Assembly (NCBI RefSeq): GCF_024199905.1
Contig: NZ_JANAFB010000028.1
Coordinates: 1-42,754 of the forward strand
Direction: 5' to 3'
DNA from: Rothia santali
Lineage (GTDB): Bacteria; Actinomycetota; Actinomycetes; Actinomycetales; Micrococcaceae
Length of the DNA stretch: 42,754 nt
Shown here one piece after another: positions 13,830 to 23,446 of the stretch. Made by a program: the position numbers and the translations under genes. The notes under the pieces are model-generated. The model saw nothing but the letters and a program-made list of their open reading frames with translations. It was not told where the DNA came from and did no database searches. Within the stretch, counting starts at the first letter, position 1. Each line of letters begins with the position of its first letter.

Positions 13830-14516
13830 CTACAGGGCCTTGTAGACCCGGGTCTCGCTCTTGCCCCCGGCGGGCGCGTCGTCGCCGAGGGTGATCACGC
13901 CGTAGGTCCAGCCCTTGCGCCGGTACACGGCGGCGGGGCGGTCCACCTCGGAGTCGACGAAGAGGTAGAAGTCGTGGCCGACCAGCTCCATGCGGTCCAC
14001 GGCCTCGTCCACCGTCAGCTTCTCGGTGGGGAAGGTCTTGCGTCGGATCTCGACGGGGGTGGTGTCGTCCGACAGCGGGTAGTCGTCATTGAAGGCCAGC
14101 TCCTCGACGGGCAGGTCCTCGTGGGTTCCCTCCACGACGATCCTGCCCTGCTCCCCCGGGGCGTCGATGACCGGCAGCGCGCCGGTGGCCTCAGAGACGG
14201 AGATGGGCCGGTGGTTGCCCCGGTGGATCTTCCGGCGGTCGCGGGCGCGGCGGAGACGCTCGAGCAGCTTGCCGTAGGCGTCGTCGAAGACCGCGAACTT
14301 GTCCGGTCCGCTGGCCTCGGCCCGCAGGATGGGGCCGGGGCTGTTGACGGTGATCTCCACCGTGATGGCGTTGGGGCCGGTGCCCACCTTGGTGACCTTG
14401 ACCTCGATCAGGTCGACGCGGTCGTTGAGCTTCTCGAACTTTTCGACCTTCTCCTCGATGTAATCCCGCATGCGAGAAGGCACCTTGATGTTCCGGCCGT
14501 AGACGTTGAGTTCCAC
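13830..14516 (-). CDS. hpf: Long-form ribosome hibernation promoting factor
   Basis: Binds the 30S decoding region and dimerises or inactivates 70S ribosomes in stationary phase. The 228 residues comprise an N-terminal S30AE domain (VYGRNIKVPSRMRDYIEEKV, then KFAVFDDAYGKLLERLRR), a charged linker (about 115-165) and the C-terminal dimerisation domain of long HPF (TVDEAVDRMELVGHDFYLF, then RRKGWTYGVI). I chose GTG at 14516 because it puts the first beta strand VELNVYGRN at the N-terminus and has GGTGAGG just upstream. The longer frame adds ~58 residues without family similarity. The neighbours comF and secA match the order in mycobacteria. Confidence 0.93.
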   Translation of the reverse strand: MELNVYGRNIKVPSRMRDYIEEKVEKFEKLNDRVDLIEVKVTKVGTGPNAITVEITVNSPGPILRAEASGPDKFAVFDDAYGKLLERLRRARDRRKIHRGNHRPISVSEATGALPVIDAPGEQGRIVVEGTHEDLPVEELAFNDDYPLSDDTTPVEIRRKTFPTEKLTVDEAVDRMELVGHDFYLFVDSEVDRPAAVYRRKGWTYGVITLGDDAPAGGKSETRVYKAL

Positions 14517-14690
14517 GATGACCTCACCTTGTTGTGGGTGGGTGCGGTTACCGATCCGGTCTTCGGCGACCTCGTCGATCACCAGCACGGGGAGAGGGTC
14601 TGACCGTCTCCTTACCCCCACGCTAGTTGACCGCGCGGCATTCGTCACCGACGTTTCGTCGCGACACACCGGCGTCCTCGGGGTGTTCAC

Positions 14691-15608
14691 TCACAGCATG
14701 GCGGCCCCCTCTCCGCCGGGCGGGGCCACCGTGGCGAGGACGACGGCGCCCGCCACCGCCGCTCCCCCGGCCTCCAACGCGCGGCGGGCCTCGCAGAGGC
14801 TCGCCCCGGTGGTCAACACGTCGTCCACGATCACGATCCGCGGCATCGCCGCCCCGGCGGCCCGCGCCGGGAGCGGCCGGCGCATCCGCAGGGATCCCCG
14901 GATCCGCCGGGCCCGCTGGCGCGCGCCGAGGCCTTCTGGGCCGCACTCCGGCCGGGCGCAGGGCCGCGGGCAGGAGGACCACGGATCGGGCCGCGGGGCC
15001 AGCAGGCGCACGACCCGCGCACCCGGCGCGACGGCCCGCACCGACCGCAGGGCGCGCCGCGCCAGCAGCTCGGCCGGGACGAACCCGCGCCGCCTGAACG
15101 CCGCGGAGGCCGAGGGAACCGGCACCAGCCAGACGGGGCCCGGCTCGCGCAGGCCGGGCTCGCCTCGAGCGCACGGGCCAGCGCCGCGGCGAGCACGGGC
15201 ACGACGTCGAGCCGCTGGCCCTCCTTGAACGCCAGCAGCAGCCGCGCCACCTCGTGGCGGTAGACGCCGGCGGCCGCGCACACGAGGTCCTCGGGCCACA
15301 GCGGCGCGGCGGCGCCCGCCGAGGGGCCGCGCCGTCGCCCGGTGCACCAGTCGGCGGCAGGTCCAGCACACGGCGGACCCGCCCGCACCGCAGGAGGCGC
15401 AGACCTGGGGCAGGACGAGCTCGACGGCGGCCGCGATCCCGTCCCAGCAGGCCGCGGCGAGCCGGTCCGCGCCGCGCGTCAGGCCAGCGGGGCCCCTGGG
15501 CAGCGCGCGCCGGCCCGAGGCCCGCGGCGTCGTCGGTCCGCTCGCCGTGCCCGGCGGCATGGGTGGTCTGGTCTCCCGGGGCGTGCCCGGCCGGATCGTC
15601 GCGTTCAT
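14691..15608 (-). pseudogene. comF: ComF family phosphoribosyltransferase-like protein, two compensating frameshifts
   Basis: ComF proteins carry an N-terminal zinc ribbon and a PRTase domain and are linked to DNA uptake or purine handling. The zinc ribbon CASCGAGGSAVCWTCRRLVHR and the PRPP-binding loop RIVIVDDVLTTGASLCEA lie in one frame, together with VWLVPVPSASAAFRRRGF. The conserved middle (LWPEDLVCAAAGVYRHEVA then LLLAFKEGQRLDVVPVL) lies in the +1 frame. The reading therefore switches once between 15302 and 15339 and back near 15155-15165. Because GC-rich DNA has few stops, the outer frame stays open but ~50 residues become nonsense. ATG at 15608 or 15560 could be the start. The cause is either sequencing indels or genuine decay. 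Confidence 0.7.
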
Positions 15609-15777
15609 GCCGCCATCATGGACCGCATCCGGTGTGCGCCCGGCGGCCCGGGCACCACGAGGCCCCCGATGGTGGATCGGGGGCCGACGAGGGGCCTTCC
15701 GACGGCGGCTGTGGACGACGTCCGGCCCGAGCCCGGGCGGAACCGCCCCGAGGGCGTCCCGCCCCGGCGAGACCCGG

Positions 15778-15898
15778 GATCACCCGGCGAAGGCGAGGAG
15801 GTGCCCCGAGTCACCGCGCGTCGGCGACGACGAGCTCCCGAGCCACCCGCCGAACGCGAGGACCGACCTCCCGATCACCCGGCGAAGGCGAGGTCCCG
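15778..15898. repeat. Degenerate tandem repeat of ~32 bp spanning the lpqB stop codon
   Basis: Four units start at about 15778, 15810, 15842 and 15873. The first and last share an identical 21-bp core (15778-15798 and 15873-15893); the middle two are diverged. The last unit contains the final codons and stop of lpqB, so the array runs from coding sequence into the 3' region. Between it and comF (15609-15777) I see no gene. Confidence 0.75.
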
Positions 15899-17669
15899 CA
15901 CGTCGGTGGTCACCCGCGTCCAGGAGGTGCCCTCCAGCTTGAACGTGCCCGTGTCGGTCTGGGCGAAGATCGACTCCCGCCCGTCGCCCGCCGAGAGGTG
16001 CTCGATGCCGGAGAGCCCGTTGAGGCCCGTGACCTCGCCCGAGAGGGAGACGATCTGGGTCGAGTCGCCCTGGGTGTCGGCGGCCAGGACCGAGGAGTCC
16101 GAGATCCAGTGCGCCTCCGTGGCCTGGATGTCGGTGCCCACGCGCAGCGGCTCGCCGAGGCGCAGGGGCGTGCCGTCGGCGTCGCGCTCGACGCCGGCGA
16201 CCCAGACCCGGGCCGAGTCGCCCTCGCCCGTGACCACCAGGGCCCGGGTGCCGTCGCGGGCCACCCGCAGCGACTGGATGGTCTGCCCCTCCAGCCAGGC
16301 GGCGTCGACACGCCGGGGCTCCTCCTGCGAGCCTTCGCCGAGCGCGTCGGGGCTCAGCGCCAGCACCTCCCCGGCGCTCGTCCCGGTCCACACCCAGCCG
16401 GTCCGGTCGAGGCTCGGGGCCGTCAGCTCGACGTCGAACTCGGCGTCGTACTCCCCGCCCGAGGTGGAGCGCACACCCAGGGCGCGCCGCTCCTCGTCCA
16501 GGTAGGCGAAGGTGTCCCGGTCCGCGTTCATGGCCGGCAGGGTGGGCGGGAAGGCCGGATCCCGCAGCCCCTGGACGGGCGAGCTGCGCCCGTCGAGGTA
16601 GGACACGAGCCCGCCGTCGAGGACGCCCACCTGCTGGCTGGGGACCGTGGGGTCGATGACGGGCGGGGTGTACTCGTTGAGCCGGCCGCCCTCGACCCGG
16701 CGGTCCTCGATCGTGACGGTGATGTCCGAGACCGCGCTCACCGACTGCAGGGTCTGCTGGAACTGCGTGTACATCCGCTCGATCCCGGTCTGGTTGACGT
16801 CGGCGAGCTGCGGCCCGGACAGGGAGATCTCGGCCGTCTGCCCGCTCAGCGGGACCGAGGAACGCTGCAGCCCGGTCCCCTCCGGCACGGCCGTGGTGAC
16901 GGCGCCCTCGAGGTACGGGGCGGGGCCGCGCAGCAGGGTGCCGATCAGCGAGGTGACGACGGCGGGGCGGTTGGCGAACCAGCGGACGTCCGGGACGGCG
17001 TAGCTGAAGGTGGGGTCGTAGAAGTACAGCGAGTAGCTCTGGAAGAGCTGCTCGAACTCGGTGCGGGTGAGCATCGTGCCGTCCGGGATCGAGGAGATCC
17101 GCCACTGGCCCTCGACCTGCTCGAACTCGACCTGCATCGACTGCTGGTCGGGGACCTGGAAGGACGTCGCGATCCCGCGGTCGTCGATCGCGGTGCCGAC
17201 GCTGAGGTCAAGCGTCGCCGCGCCCTCGGCGTCCCCGGGCTGGATGCTCGCCTCGTCCCGGTACACCCACGTGTGCTCCTCGGGGCTCCAGGTGGAGGCG
17301 AGCTCGGGCGTCAGGTAGTCCCGGGCCACGGAGTAGTCGTCCGCGACGCCGGTCCCCGCCTCGATGAACCCGCGCAGCAGCTCCTCGGGCTCCGCGCCGT
17401 CGGCGGGGCCGGCCGGGGAGTAGCGCGGCTCGGGGCTCTCGGTCCCGCCGCCCTCCTCGGAGTAGTGGTAGACCGGGCCCCCGGTGGGGATCTGGCCGCA
17501 GCCGGTCAGGACCGCGAGCGCGGCAGAGCCGATCGCCGCGGCCCGGAGCCAGGCGCGACGGGCCCGGCGGGCACGCGCCGCCTTCCCGGCGCGGGCGCCG
17601 AGCGGCTCGAGACCCGCCGGCGTGGCCCGCGGGACGGCGAGGGTCTCGGGGCAGCTGGTCCGCCGTCAT
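15875..17669 (-). pseudogene. lpqB: Lipoprotein LpqB, frameshift near the 5' end
   Basis: LpqB is a membrane-anchored lipoprotein that modulates the MtrAB two-component system. ATG at 17669 overlaps the mtrB stop (ATGA), as expected for this operon. However, the frame that encodes the signal peptide and lipobox (AALAVLTGC, then GQIPTGGP) and the rest of the protein has no ATG, GTG or TTG between its preceding stop and the lipobox. A +1 shift between about 17584 and 17668 would join the two. The body carries the GerMN-like part (VRWFANRPAVVTSLIGTLL) and the C-terminal beta-propeller-like region, ending in DLAFAG. The uninterrupted main frame begins at 17329 only as an internal GTG. Length after repair is ~597 residues, normal for LpqB. 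Confidence 0.82.
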
Positions 17670-19423
17670 GCCTCGCCTCCTTCGTCCCGGCCGGGTCCGT
17701 CCGGCGACGCCGTCCGGGTCCCGGCGCCCCCGCGCCGGCTCGCGCTCGGGTCGGCGCCGTCGGCCGCGACCCCGCTCCCGTCGCCGACGCTTGACAGCGA
17801 GGCCGGCGTGTCCGGCACGCCCTCGGGCGGCAGGCCAAGCGGCGAGTCCCCCGAGCTCCGGCCCTGCTCGCGCGGCAGGGTGAGGCGGAAGCAGGCCCCG
17901 TGGCCCGGCTCGCCCCAGGCGTCCAGCCGGCCGGCGTGCAGCCTGACGTCCTCGGCCGCGATGGACAGCCCGAGCCCGGTGCCGCCCAGCGTGCGCTTGC
18001 GGGAGGGGTCGGCGCGCCAGAAGCGGTCGAAGACCCGCCGGGACTCCTCCGCGGTCATGCCGACGCCGTGGTCCCGCACGGCGACCGCGACGTCGGTCTC
18101 GTTGCTGCCGAGGTAGACATCGATCGGCCGGCCCTCAGAGTGCTCGATGGCGTTGACCAGCAGGTTGCGCACCACGCGGTCGATGCGCCGCGGGTCCATC
18201 TGCACCGTGCATCGCTCGAGTCCCTCGTGTACCCGGATCTCCAGACCGCGCTTGTCCAGGTGCGGGCGGACCGCCTCGATGGCGTCCTCCACGAAGTCGG
18301 AGACGTCGACCGTGCTGAGGTTCAGCGTGGCCGAGCCGGCGTCGAAGCGGGAAATCTCCAGCAGGTCCGAGAGCATCGACTCGAACCGGTCGACCTGGTG
18401 GTACATCAGCTCGGTCGAGCGCTGGAAGGACGAGTCCATCTTCTCGCGCCCGCTGTAGAGCAGCTCCGCGGCCATCTTGACGGTGGTTAGCGGCGTGCGC
18501 AGCTCGTGCGAGACGTCGGAGACGAAGCGCTGCTGCATCTTGGACAGGGTCTCCAGCTGCACGATCTGGCGCTGGATGCTGTCGGCCATGTCGTTGAAGG
18601 ACGAGCCCAGGACCGCCGCCTCGTTCTCCCCGCGCACGACGACGCGCTCGTCGAGGTCACCGCCCGCGAGCCGCACGGCCGTGCGCGCGGTCTGCGAGAT
18701 CGGGCGGATGACGCTGCGGGTCACCCACCACACGATGGTCGCCACGAAGATGAGGAGGATGACGAAGCCCACGGTGATGACGAACTGGATGTAGTTCAGC
18801 GTCTGCTGCGAGGAGGAGAAGTCGTAGACCAGGTACAGGCCGAACTCGCTGCCCTGGTTCAGGTGCACCTTGGAGCCGACGATCAGCACCGGGACGTCGT
18901 CGCCCGAGCCGTCCACCGGCATCGAGGAGGACTGCCAGTAGACGCCGTCCTGCCCGGCCACCTCCGCTTGGAGCTCGCGCGGGACCGAGGAGGCGGTCAT
19001 CCGCTCGTTCTGGCTCTGCGGCCCGACGTACCCCTGCCCGCCCTGGTAGGTCACCGGGATCAGGATCCACTGGCGCTTGGCGTCGGCGCCGTGGGTCTCG
19101 AGGATGGTCAGCGTCTCGCGCACCAGCGACTGCACCTCGGTCTGGTCCGAGGCCACCGCGTTGTCGAAGATCCGCTGGACGTCGACGAAGCCGCTGGAGG
19201 ACTCCTCGAGCGCCTGCTCCTGGCGCTCGCGGAACAGGCTGTTGGCGATCTGCGTGGACAGGAAGTTGCCCGCGACCAGGAAGCCCACGAGCGACAGGGC
19301 GGTGGCCACCACCACGGCCGAGAACTGCAGGGAGCGCCGCCACTTCTCGCGCAGGGCGCGGAAGGCGGCCGGCACGACGCCGAGGACGCGCCGGACCACC
19401 CCTCCTGACCTGTGCGTCACCAT
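17666..19423 (-). CDS. mtrB: Sensor histidine kinase MtrB
   Basis: Membrane kinase that phosphorylates MtrA and controls cell division and cell-wall homeostasis. The 585 residues are: basic N-terminus, helix 1 (about 33-52), extracellular sensor domain (~53-210), helix 2 (~212-234), a HAMP domain, and a dimerisation domain with the phosphoacceptor H306 in SHELRTP. The ATPase domain has NLLVNAIEHS, DHGVGM and GGTGLGLSI. A Ser/Gly/Pro-rich tail of ~70 residues follows the kinase core. ATG at 19423 lies 7 nt after the mtrA stop. The ribosome-binding site is weak, so coupled translation is likely. The stop overlaps the lpqB start. Confidence 0.95.
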   Translation of the reverse strand: MVTHRSGGVVRRVLGVVPAAFRALREKWRRSLQFSAVVVATALSLVGFLVAGNFLSTQIANSLFRERQEQALEESSSGFVDVQRIFDNAVASDQTEVQSLVRETLTILETHGADAKRQWILIPVTYQGGQGYVGPQSQNERMTASSVPRELQAEVAGQDGVYWQSSSMPVDGSGDDVPVLIVGSKVHLNQGSEFGLYLVYDFSSSQQTLNYIQFVITVGFVILLIFVATIVWWVTRSVIRPISQTARTAVRLAGGDLDERVVVRGENEAAVLGSSFNDMADSIQRQIVQLETLSKMQQRFVSDVSHELRTPLTTVKMAAELLYSGREKMDSSFQRSTELMYHQVDRFESMLSDLLEISRFDAGSATLNLSTVDVSDFVEDAIEAVRPHLDKRGLEIRVHEGLERCTVQMDPRRIDRVVRNLLVNAIEHSEGRPIDVYLGSNETDVAVAVRDHGVGMTAEESRRVFDRFWRADPSRKRTLGGTGLGLSIAAEDVRLHAGRLDAWGEPGHGACFRLTLPREQGRSSGDSPLGLPPEGVPDTPASLSSVGDGSGVAADGADPSASRRGGAGTRTASPDGPGRDEGGEA

Positions 19424-19430
19424 CCGGGCG

Positions 19431-20120
19431 TCAGCGCCGCACCTGAAGCGCGTTGGCCTTGTACCCGACGCCGCGGACCGTCTGGATCAGCTGCGGCTTC
19501 TCCGGGTCCTTCTCGATCTTGGCGCGCAGGCGCTGGACGTGGACGTTGACCAGGCGGCGGTCGGCGTCGGTGTCGTAGCCCCAGATCCGTTGGAGCAGCG
19601 TGTCCCGGGACAGGACCTGGCCCGGCTCCTGGGCGAGGTTGACCAGCAGGTCGTACTCCAGCGGAGTCAGGCGCACCGCCTGGCCCTCGCGGGTCACCGC
19701 GCGCCCGGCGAGGTCGACGACGAGGTCGCCCACCTCCAGGCGCTCGGCGGGACGGCTGTCGCCCGTGCGCAGGCGGGTGCGGATGCGCGCGAGCAGCTCG
19801 GCGGGCTTGAAGGGCTTGGCGATGTAGTCGTCGGCGCCGGCCTCGAGGCCGCGGACCACGTCCTCCGTGTCCGACTTGGCCGTGAGCATGATGACCGGCA
19901 CATCGGAGGACTCGCGGATGCGCTCACAGACCTCGATGCCGTTGATGCCCGGGAGCATGAGGTCCAGGAGGACGAGGTCCGGGTCGTAGCTCTCGAAGGC
20001 GGCCAGGGCGCGGTCGCCCGTCTCGCAGAACGTCGGCTCGAAGCCCTCGTTGGACAGGACGATCCCCACCATCTCGGCCAGGGCGTCGTCGTCGTCCACC
20101 ACCAGTATGCGCGCTTTCAC
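19431..20120 (-). CDS. mtrA: Response regulator MtrA
   Basis: OmpR/PhoB-type regulator, essential in mycobacteria, that controls cell-wall hydrolases and, in mycobacteria, oriC/dnaA. The 229-residue protein has a receiver domain with the acidic pocket D9-D10, phosphoacceptor D53 (LLDLMLPG), T80 and K102 (IAKPF). The winged-helix output domain ends in LIQTVRGVGYKAN. GTG at 20120 is chosen because it starts directly at VKARILVVDDD and is preceded by GGGAGGG. The upstream in-frame extension lacks family similarity. It heads the minus-strand run mtrA-mtrB-lpqB-comF-hpf-secA. Confidence 0.96.
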   Translation of the reverse strand: MKARILVVDDDDALAEMVGIVLSNEGFEPTFCETGDRALAAFESYDPDLVLLDLMLPGINGIEVCERIRESSDVPVIMLTAKSDTEDVVRGLEAGADDYIAKPFKPAELLARIRTRLRTGDSRPAERLEVGDLVVDLAGRAVTREGQAVRLTPLEYDLLVNLAQEPGQVLSRDTLLQRIWGYDTDADRRLVNVHVQRLRAKIEKDPEKPQLIQTVRGVGYKANALQVRR

Positions 20121-20304
20121 TCGCCCTCCCCTCGGGTCGCCCGCGCCGGACGGCGGGCCCGCGGGGGCGCCGAGCCTGCGCAGGTGCGTTGTCTGTGCTC
20201 TTCCAGCCAAGAATACGCGAAAAGCGGGTGCGGCGTGGCGGGACGACGCGGGAGCCGGGCGACCGACCGGTCGGCGCCGGAGGCCCGGGGGCTCGCGCCC
20301 GGGC

Positions 20305-21477
20305 TCATTCCCGGGACAGCTCGTGCAGTCCCTCCGCCAGCTCGGCCGTGCGTCGCAGCACGCCCACGGCGCGCTCCGGGGACAGCCCGGCCAGCGGCCG
20401 CGACTCCTCGACGCGGATCAGCCCCAGGCCCTCCGCCCCGAGGCCCAGCTCCCTCCACGCGCGCCAGGCGCGGCGGGCGGCGGGCACCGCCGAGTCCCTC
20501 TCCCCGACCGGCGTCAGCCCCAGCCAGACCTGGGTCCCGCGCTCGACGGCGGCCGCGACCGGCTCCCACGCGGAGGTGCGCTCCCCCGGGTCGCGCACCG
20601 CGATCCCGTCGAATCCACGGCTCAGGCCCGGCTCCGGCACCGCTCCCGCGGCGTCGAGCACCGACCCCGCGCCGAGGTCCCGGGTCGCCTGCGCGACGCG
20701 GGCCAGCGCCGCCTCCGCCTCCCCGCGGGGCAGGGCCCGCAGGGTGCGGTACCCGCTCGAGGTGGGCACCTCCGCGCGCAGCGCCGCCTCCAGCGCGGGC
20801 TCGCACCAGCGGATCAGCAGCTCCTCGCCGTCCAGGGCCTCGCGCAGGCGGGCGGCCGTGCGCGCCAGGCCCGTGGCCAGCGACTCGGTCAGCTCCCGGC
20901 GCGCCCCGTGGTCGCTCAGCAGCGCCTCGCCGTTGGCCAGGTGCAGCGCGACGGCGAGGCTCACCGGCCCCGTCAGCGACAGCACCAGCCCGCCCCGGTG
21001 CCCGGAGCCCTCCTCCCCCACGACGTCGGCGAGCGCGTTGACGTCGCTGGCGAAGGCCGACGCCGCGGCCCGGGACTCGACGGACTCGGCCTCGCGGACG
21101 CGCCAGCCGAAGGCCTGGCCGTCGGCGGTCAGGCCCTCGAGGGTCGTGATCGTGCGGGCCAGGCGGGTCGAGGCGTAGCCCCGGTCGAGCTCGGGCAGGG
21201 CGCCCAGGTGCGGGTGTCCCAGCTCCCCGCGCACCGCGGTCAGGCTCTCGCGCAGGTCGGTCCCGGGCAGGCGCCCGAGGGTCGTGGCCAGCACCCGGCC
21301 GGGCTCGCGCTCCGCTTCGGCGGAGCCGGCGGCGCGGGCGTTCGCGCCGCGAGTGTTCGCGCGACCGGCATTCGCGCCACGGGTGTTCGCACCGCCGACG
21401 TCCGCGCCGCGGGCCTCCGTGCTCCTGCCTCCGGGACGATTCACGGTGCGTCCGCTCCCGGGACCGGTCTCAGGCAC
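20305..21477 (-). CDS. MetE/UROD-like protein (cobalamin-independent methionine synthase family-like)
   Basis: A 390-residue protein whose body from about residue 60 resembles actinobacterial proteins annotated as methionine synthase family (C-terminal MetE/UROD barrel). Recognisable parts are TTLGRLPGTDLRESL, SLTGPVSLAVAL, LIRWCEPALEAAL and WLGLTPVGE. I cannot identify the full MetE zinc-binding set (His/Cys/Cys), so methionine synthesis is not shown. The first 60 residues carry a pentapeptide repeat of the ANxRG type coded by a 15-bp tandem repeat. GTG at 21477 overlaps the chorismate mutase stop by 8 bp. A GTG at 21444 with GGGAGCG upstream is an alternative start. Confidence 0.6.
   Translation of the reverse strand: MPETGPGSGRTVNRPGGRSTEARGADVGGANTRGANAGRANTRGANARAAGSAEAEREPGRVLATTLGRLPGTDLRESLTAVRGELGHPHLGALPELDRGYASTRLARTITTLEGLTADGQAFGWRVREAESVESRAAASAFASDVNALADVVGEEGSGHRGGLVLSLTGPVSLAVALHLANGEALLSDHGARRELTESLATGLARTAARLREALDGEELLIRWCEPALEAALRAEVPTSSGYRTLRALPRGEAEAALARVAQATRDLGAGSVLDAAGAVPEPGLSRGFDGIAVRDPGERTSAWEPVAAAVERGTQVWLGLTPVGERDSAVPAARRAWRAWRELGLGAEGLGLIRVEESRPLAGLSPERAVGVLRRTAELAEGLHELSRE
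21338..21412. repeat. Five 15-bp tandem repeats coding for ANxRG-like pentapeptides
   Basis: In-frame units begin at 21338, 21353, 21368, 21383 and 21398 with the pattern gNgttcgcgccgcgg. They encode repeats such as GANTRGANAGRANTRGANAR on the minus strand, inside the N-terminal extension of the MetE-like protein. Confidence 0.85.
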
Positions 21478-21886
21478 GGGTCTCGGGGGCCTCGGTCCGG
21501 TGGTCCTCGGCGATGCGCTCGTGGTGGCGGATGACCTCGCTGATGATGAAGTTGAGGATCTTCTCCGCGAACTCGGGGTCGAGGTGGGCGGCCTCGGCGA
21601 GCCCCCGCAGCCGCTGGATCTGGGCGGCCTCGCGGCCGGCGTCGCCCGCGGGGAGGTGGTGCTGCGCCTTGAGATAGCCCACGCGCTTCGTCGCGCGGAA
21701 GCGCTCGGCCAGCATGTGCACCAGCGCGGCGTCGATGTTGTCGATGGTCTGCCGAATGCCCAGCAGCTCCTCGAAGATCGCGGGGTCGACGTCGCTGAGC
21801 GAGGTCGCGCTCGCGTCGAACTCGAGGTGGGCCGAGGTCTCGGGCTCGAGGCCCTGGGGCGGGGTCGCGTGGGGGTGTTCCGTCAT
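21470..21886 (-). CDS. Chorismate mutase (AroQ fold)
   Basis: Converts chorismate to prephenate for phenylalanine and tyrosine synthesis. The 138-residue protein has an unconserved N-terminus of ~40 residues and then the AroQ helical domain. Active-site elements visible are the arginine in GIRQTIDNIDAALV, the helix HMLAERFRATKRVGYLK, and the second-helix motif GREAAQIQRL. The last helix is ILNFIISEVIRHHERI. There is no signal peptide, so this is the cytoplasmic type. Its stop overlaps the start of the MetE-like gene, so the two are cotranscribed. A -10-like TAGAAT sits 9 nt before the ATG with no ribosome-binding site, which suggests a leaderless or near-leaderless message. Confidence 0.88.
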   Translation of the reverse strand: MTEHPHATPPQGLEPETSAHLEFDASATSLSDVDPAIFEELLGIRQTIDNIDAALVHMLAERFRATKRVGYLKAQHHLPAGDAGREAAQIQRLRGLAEAAHLDPEFAEKILNFIISEVIRHHERIAEDHRTEAPETRA

Positions 21887-21895
21887 GATGGGCCT

Positions 21896-21901
21896 ATTCT
21901 A
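21896..21901 (-). promoter_or_regulatory. -10 element for (near-)leaderless chorismate mutase mRNA
   Basis: TAGAAT on the minus strand ends 9 nt before the ATG at 21886, and no Shine-Dalgarno sequence is present. The -35 position is not consensus. Confidence 0.4.
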
Positions 21902-22096
21902 CCGATCCGCGGAGAGCGCCCGCGGACCGACCCCGCTCCGCCGCCCGAGGCGCGGTGGGAAGCGGGTGGTCGCGTGGCGGGCCGCGAGGGATCGAGCGGA
22001 GCGACGCGGATGGTCGGGCGGCGCCACGCGGGTCGTGGAGCCGGGCGGCGGGAGGCGGGTCGTCACGCAGTAGCACGCCGCGCGCGGCGCGCCGGC

Positions 22097-23272
22097 TCAG
22101 GCGTGGACGTCGGGCCGGTCCAGCGAGTAGGCGCGGTGGATCGTGGCCTGGCCCAGCACGCGCGTGCCCTGGTAGATCACCAGGGTCTGGCCGGGCGCGA
22201 CGCCGCTCAGCGACTCCCGCAGCTGGACCACCAGCTCCAGCGCGGGCGCGCCGTCGACCTCCCCGTGCTCGAGGTGCGCCGTGGCGGGCACCGGGTCCGC
22301 GTGAGCCCTGACCTGCGCCATGACCTCGAAGGGCTCAGAGCGGGCGCCGGGGGCGGCGTCGGCGGCGTAGAACGCGCGGGCCTGCTCGACGGGCTCCCCC
22401 GCCCAGCTCTCGCGCGTGCCGCGGATCTCGTCGACCGCCAGCAGCTCGCGCGGGCCCACCACGACCTCGTTGGTCTTGGGCCGGATCTCGAGGACGAAGC
22501 GGGGCTTGCCGTCCGCGGCCGGGCGGCCGATCGACAGGCCCTTGCGCTGGCCCACCGTGAACGCCCGGGCGCCGCGGTGGGTGCCCAGGACCTCGCCCTC
22601 GGTGTCCCGGATCTGGCCCTCCTCGAGCTCGATCCGCTCCTCGAGCCAGCCGCGGGTGTCCCCGTCGGGGATGAAGCAGATGTCGTGGGAGTCGGGCTTC
22701 TGGGAGATCGCGAGGCCGCGCTCGGCGGCCTCGGCCCGGACCTCGGCCTTGGTGGGGGTCTCGGCCAGCGGGAACAGCGAGTGGCGCAGCTGCTCGTGGG
22801 TCAGCACGCCCAGCACGTAGGACTGGTCCTTGGCCCAGTCGGCGGCGCGGTGCAGCTCGCGGTTGCCCTCCGCGTCCTCGACGACCTTCGCGTAGTGGCC
22901 GGTGCACACGGCGTCGAAGCCGAGCGCCACGGCCTTCTCCAGCAGCGCGGCGAACTTGATCTTCTCGTTGCAGCGCATGCAGGGGTTGGGGGTGCGGCCG
23001 TTGGCGTACTCCTCGATGAAGTCGTCGACCACGTCCTCCTTGAAGCGGTCGGAGAAGTCCCAGACGTAGAAGGGGATGCCCAGGGCGTCGCACACACGCC
23101 GGGCGTCCATCGAGTCCTCGATGGTGCAGCACCCACGGGAGCCGGTGCGCAGGGTCCCGGGCATGCGGGACAGGGCGAGGTGCACGCCGACGACGTCGTG
23201 CCCGGCGTCCACGGCGCGTGCGGCCGCGACGGCCGAGTCGACGCCGCCGCTCATCGCTGCCAGTACCTTCAT
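22097..23272 (-). CDS. mnmA: tRNA-specific 2-thiouridylase MnmA
   Basis: Makes 2-thiouridine at position 34 of tRNA for Lys, Glu and Gln, using ATP and persulfide sulfur from a cysteine desulfurase. The 391 residues have the PP-loop SGGVDS (8-13), the first catalytic cysteine C98 in NPCMRC, and the second C199 in [10 protein letters not shown]. The tRNA-recognition part has [15 protein letters not shown], followed by a C-terminal beta-barrel. The start ATG at 23272 gives [10 protein letters not shown], as usual for the family. It is transcribed in the same direction as the cysteine desulfurase 174 bp upstream, which likely donates its sulfur. No TusA-E relay is seen. Confidence 0.96.
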   Translation of the reverse strand: MKVLAAMSGGVDSAVAAARAVDAGHDVVGVHLALSRMPGTLRTGSRGCCTIEDSMDARRVCDALGIPFYVWDFSDRFKEDVVDDFIEEYANGRTPNPCMRCNEKIKFAALLEKAVALGFDAVCTGHYAKVVEDAEGNRELHRAADWAKDQSYVLGVLTHEQLRHSLFPLAETPTKAEVRAEAAERGLAISQKPDSHDICFIPDGDTRGWLEERIELEEGQIRDTEGEVLGTHRGARAFTVGQRKGLSIGRPAADGKPRFVLEIRPKTNEVVVGPRELLAVDEIRGTRESWAGEPVEQARAFYAADAAPGARSEPFEVMAQVRAHADPVPATAHLEHGEVDGAPALELVVQLRESLSGVAPGQTLVIYQGTRVLGQATIHRAYSLDRPDVHA

Positions 23273-23446
23273 GTCCGCCCCTCGCCTCGCTCTCGAGCCC
23301 GGGCCGTTCGACCCGGGCGATCAGCCCGCGACTCTACAACGCGCCCGGCGGGCGCACAATTCCCCCGGTCACACCGGGGCGGTGCATGCGGCACGGCGCC
23401 GTCGGGTCCCGCCGGCCCGGCTCACCCGCGGTCGCGGGGTGGCCGC

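Noticed and set aside
15778-15898. Repeat units with ~32-bp spacing suggesting a CRISPR array
   Set aside because: The units are contiguous and degenerate, without unique spacers, and overlap the lpqB stop; no cas genes are present.
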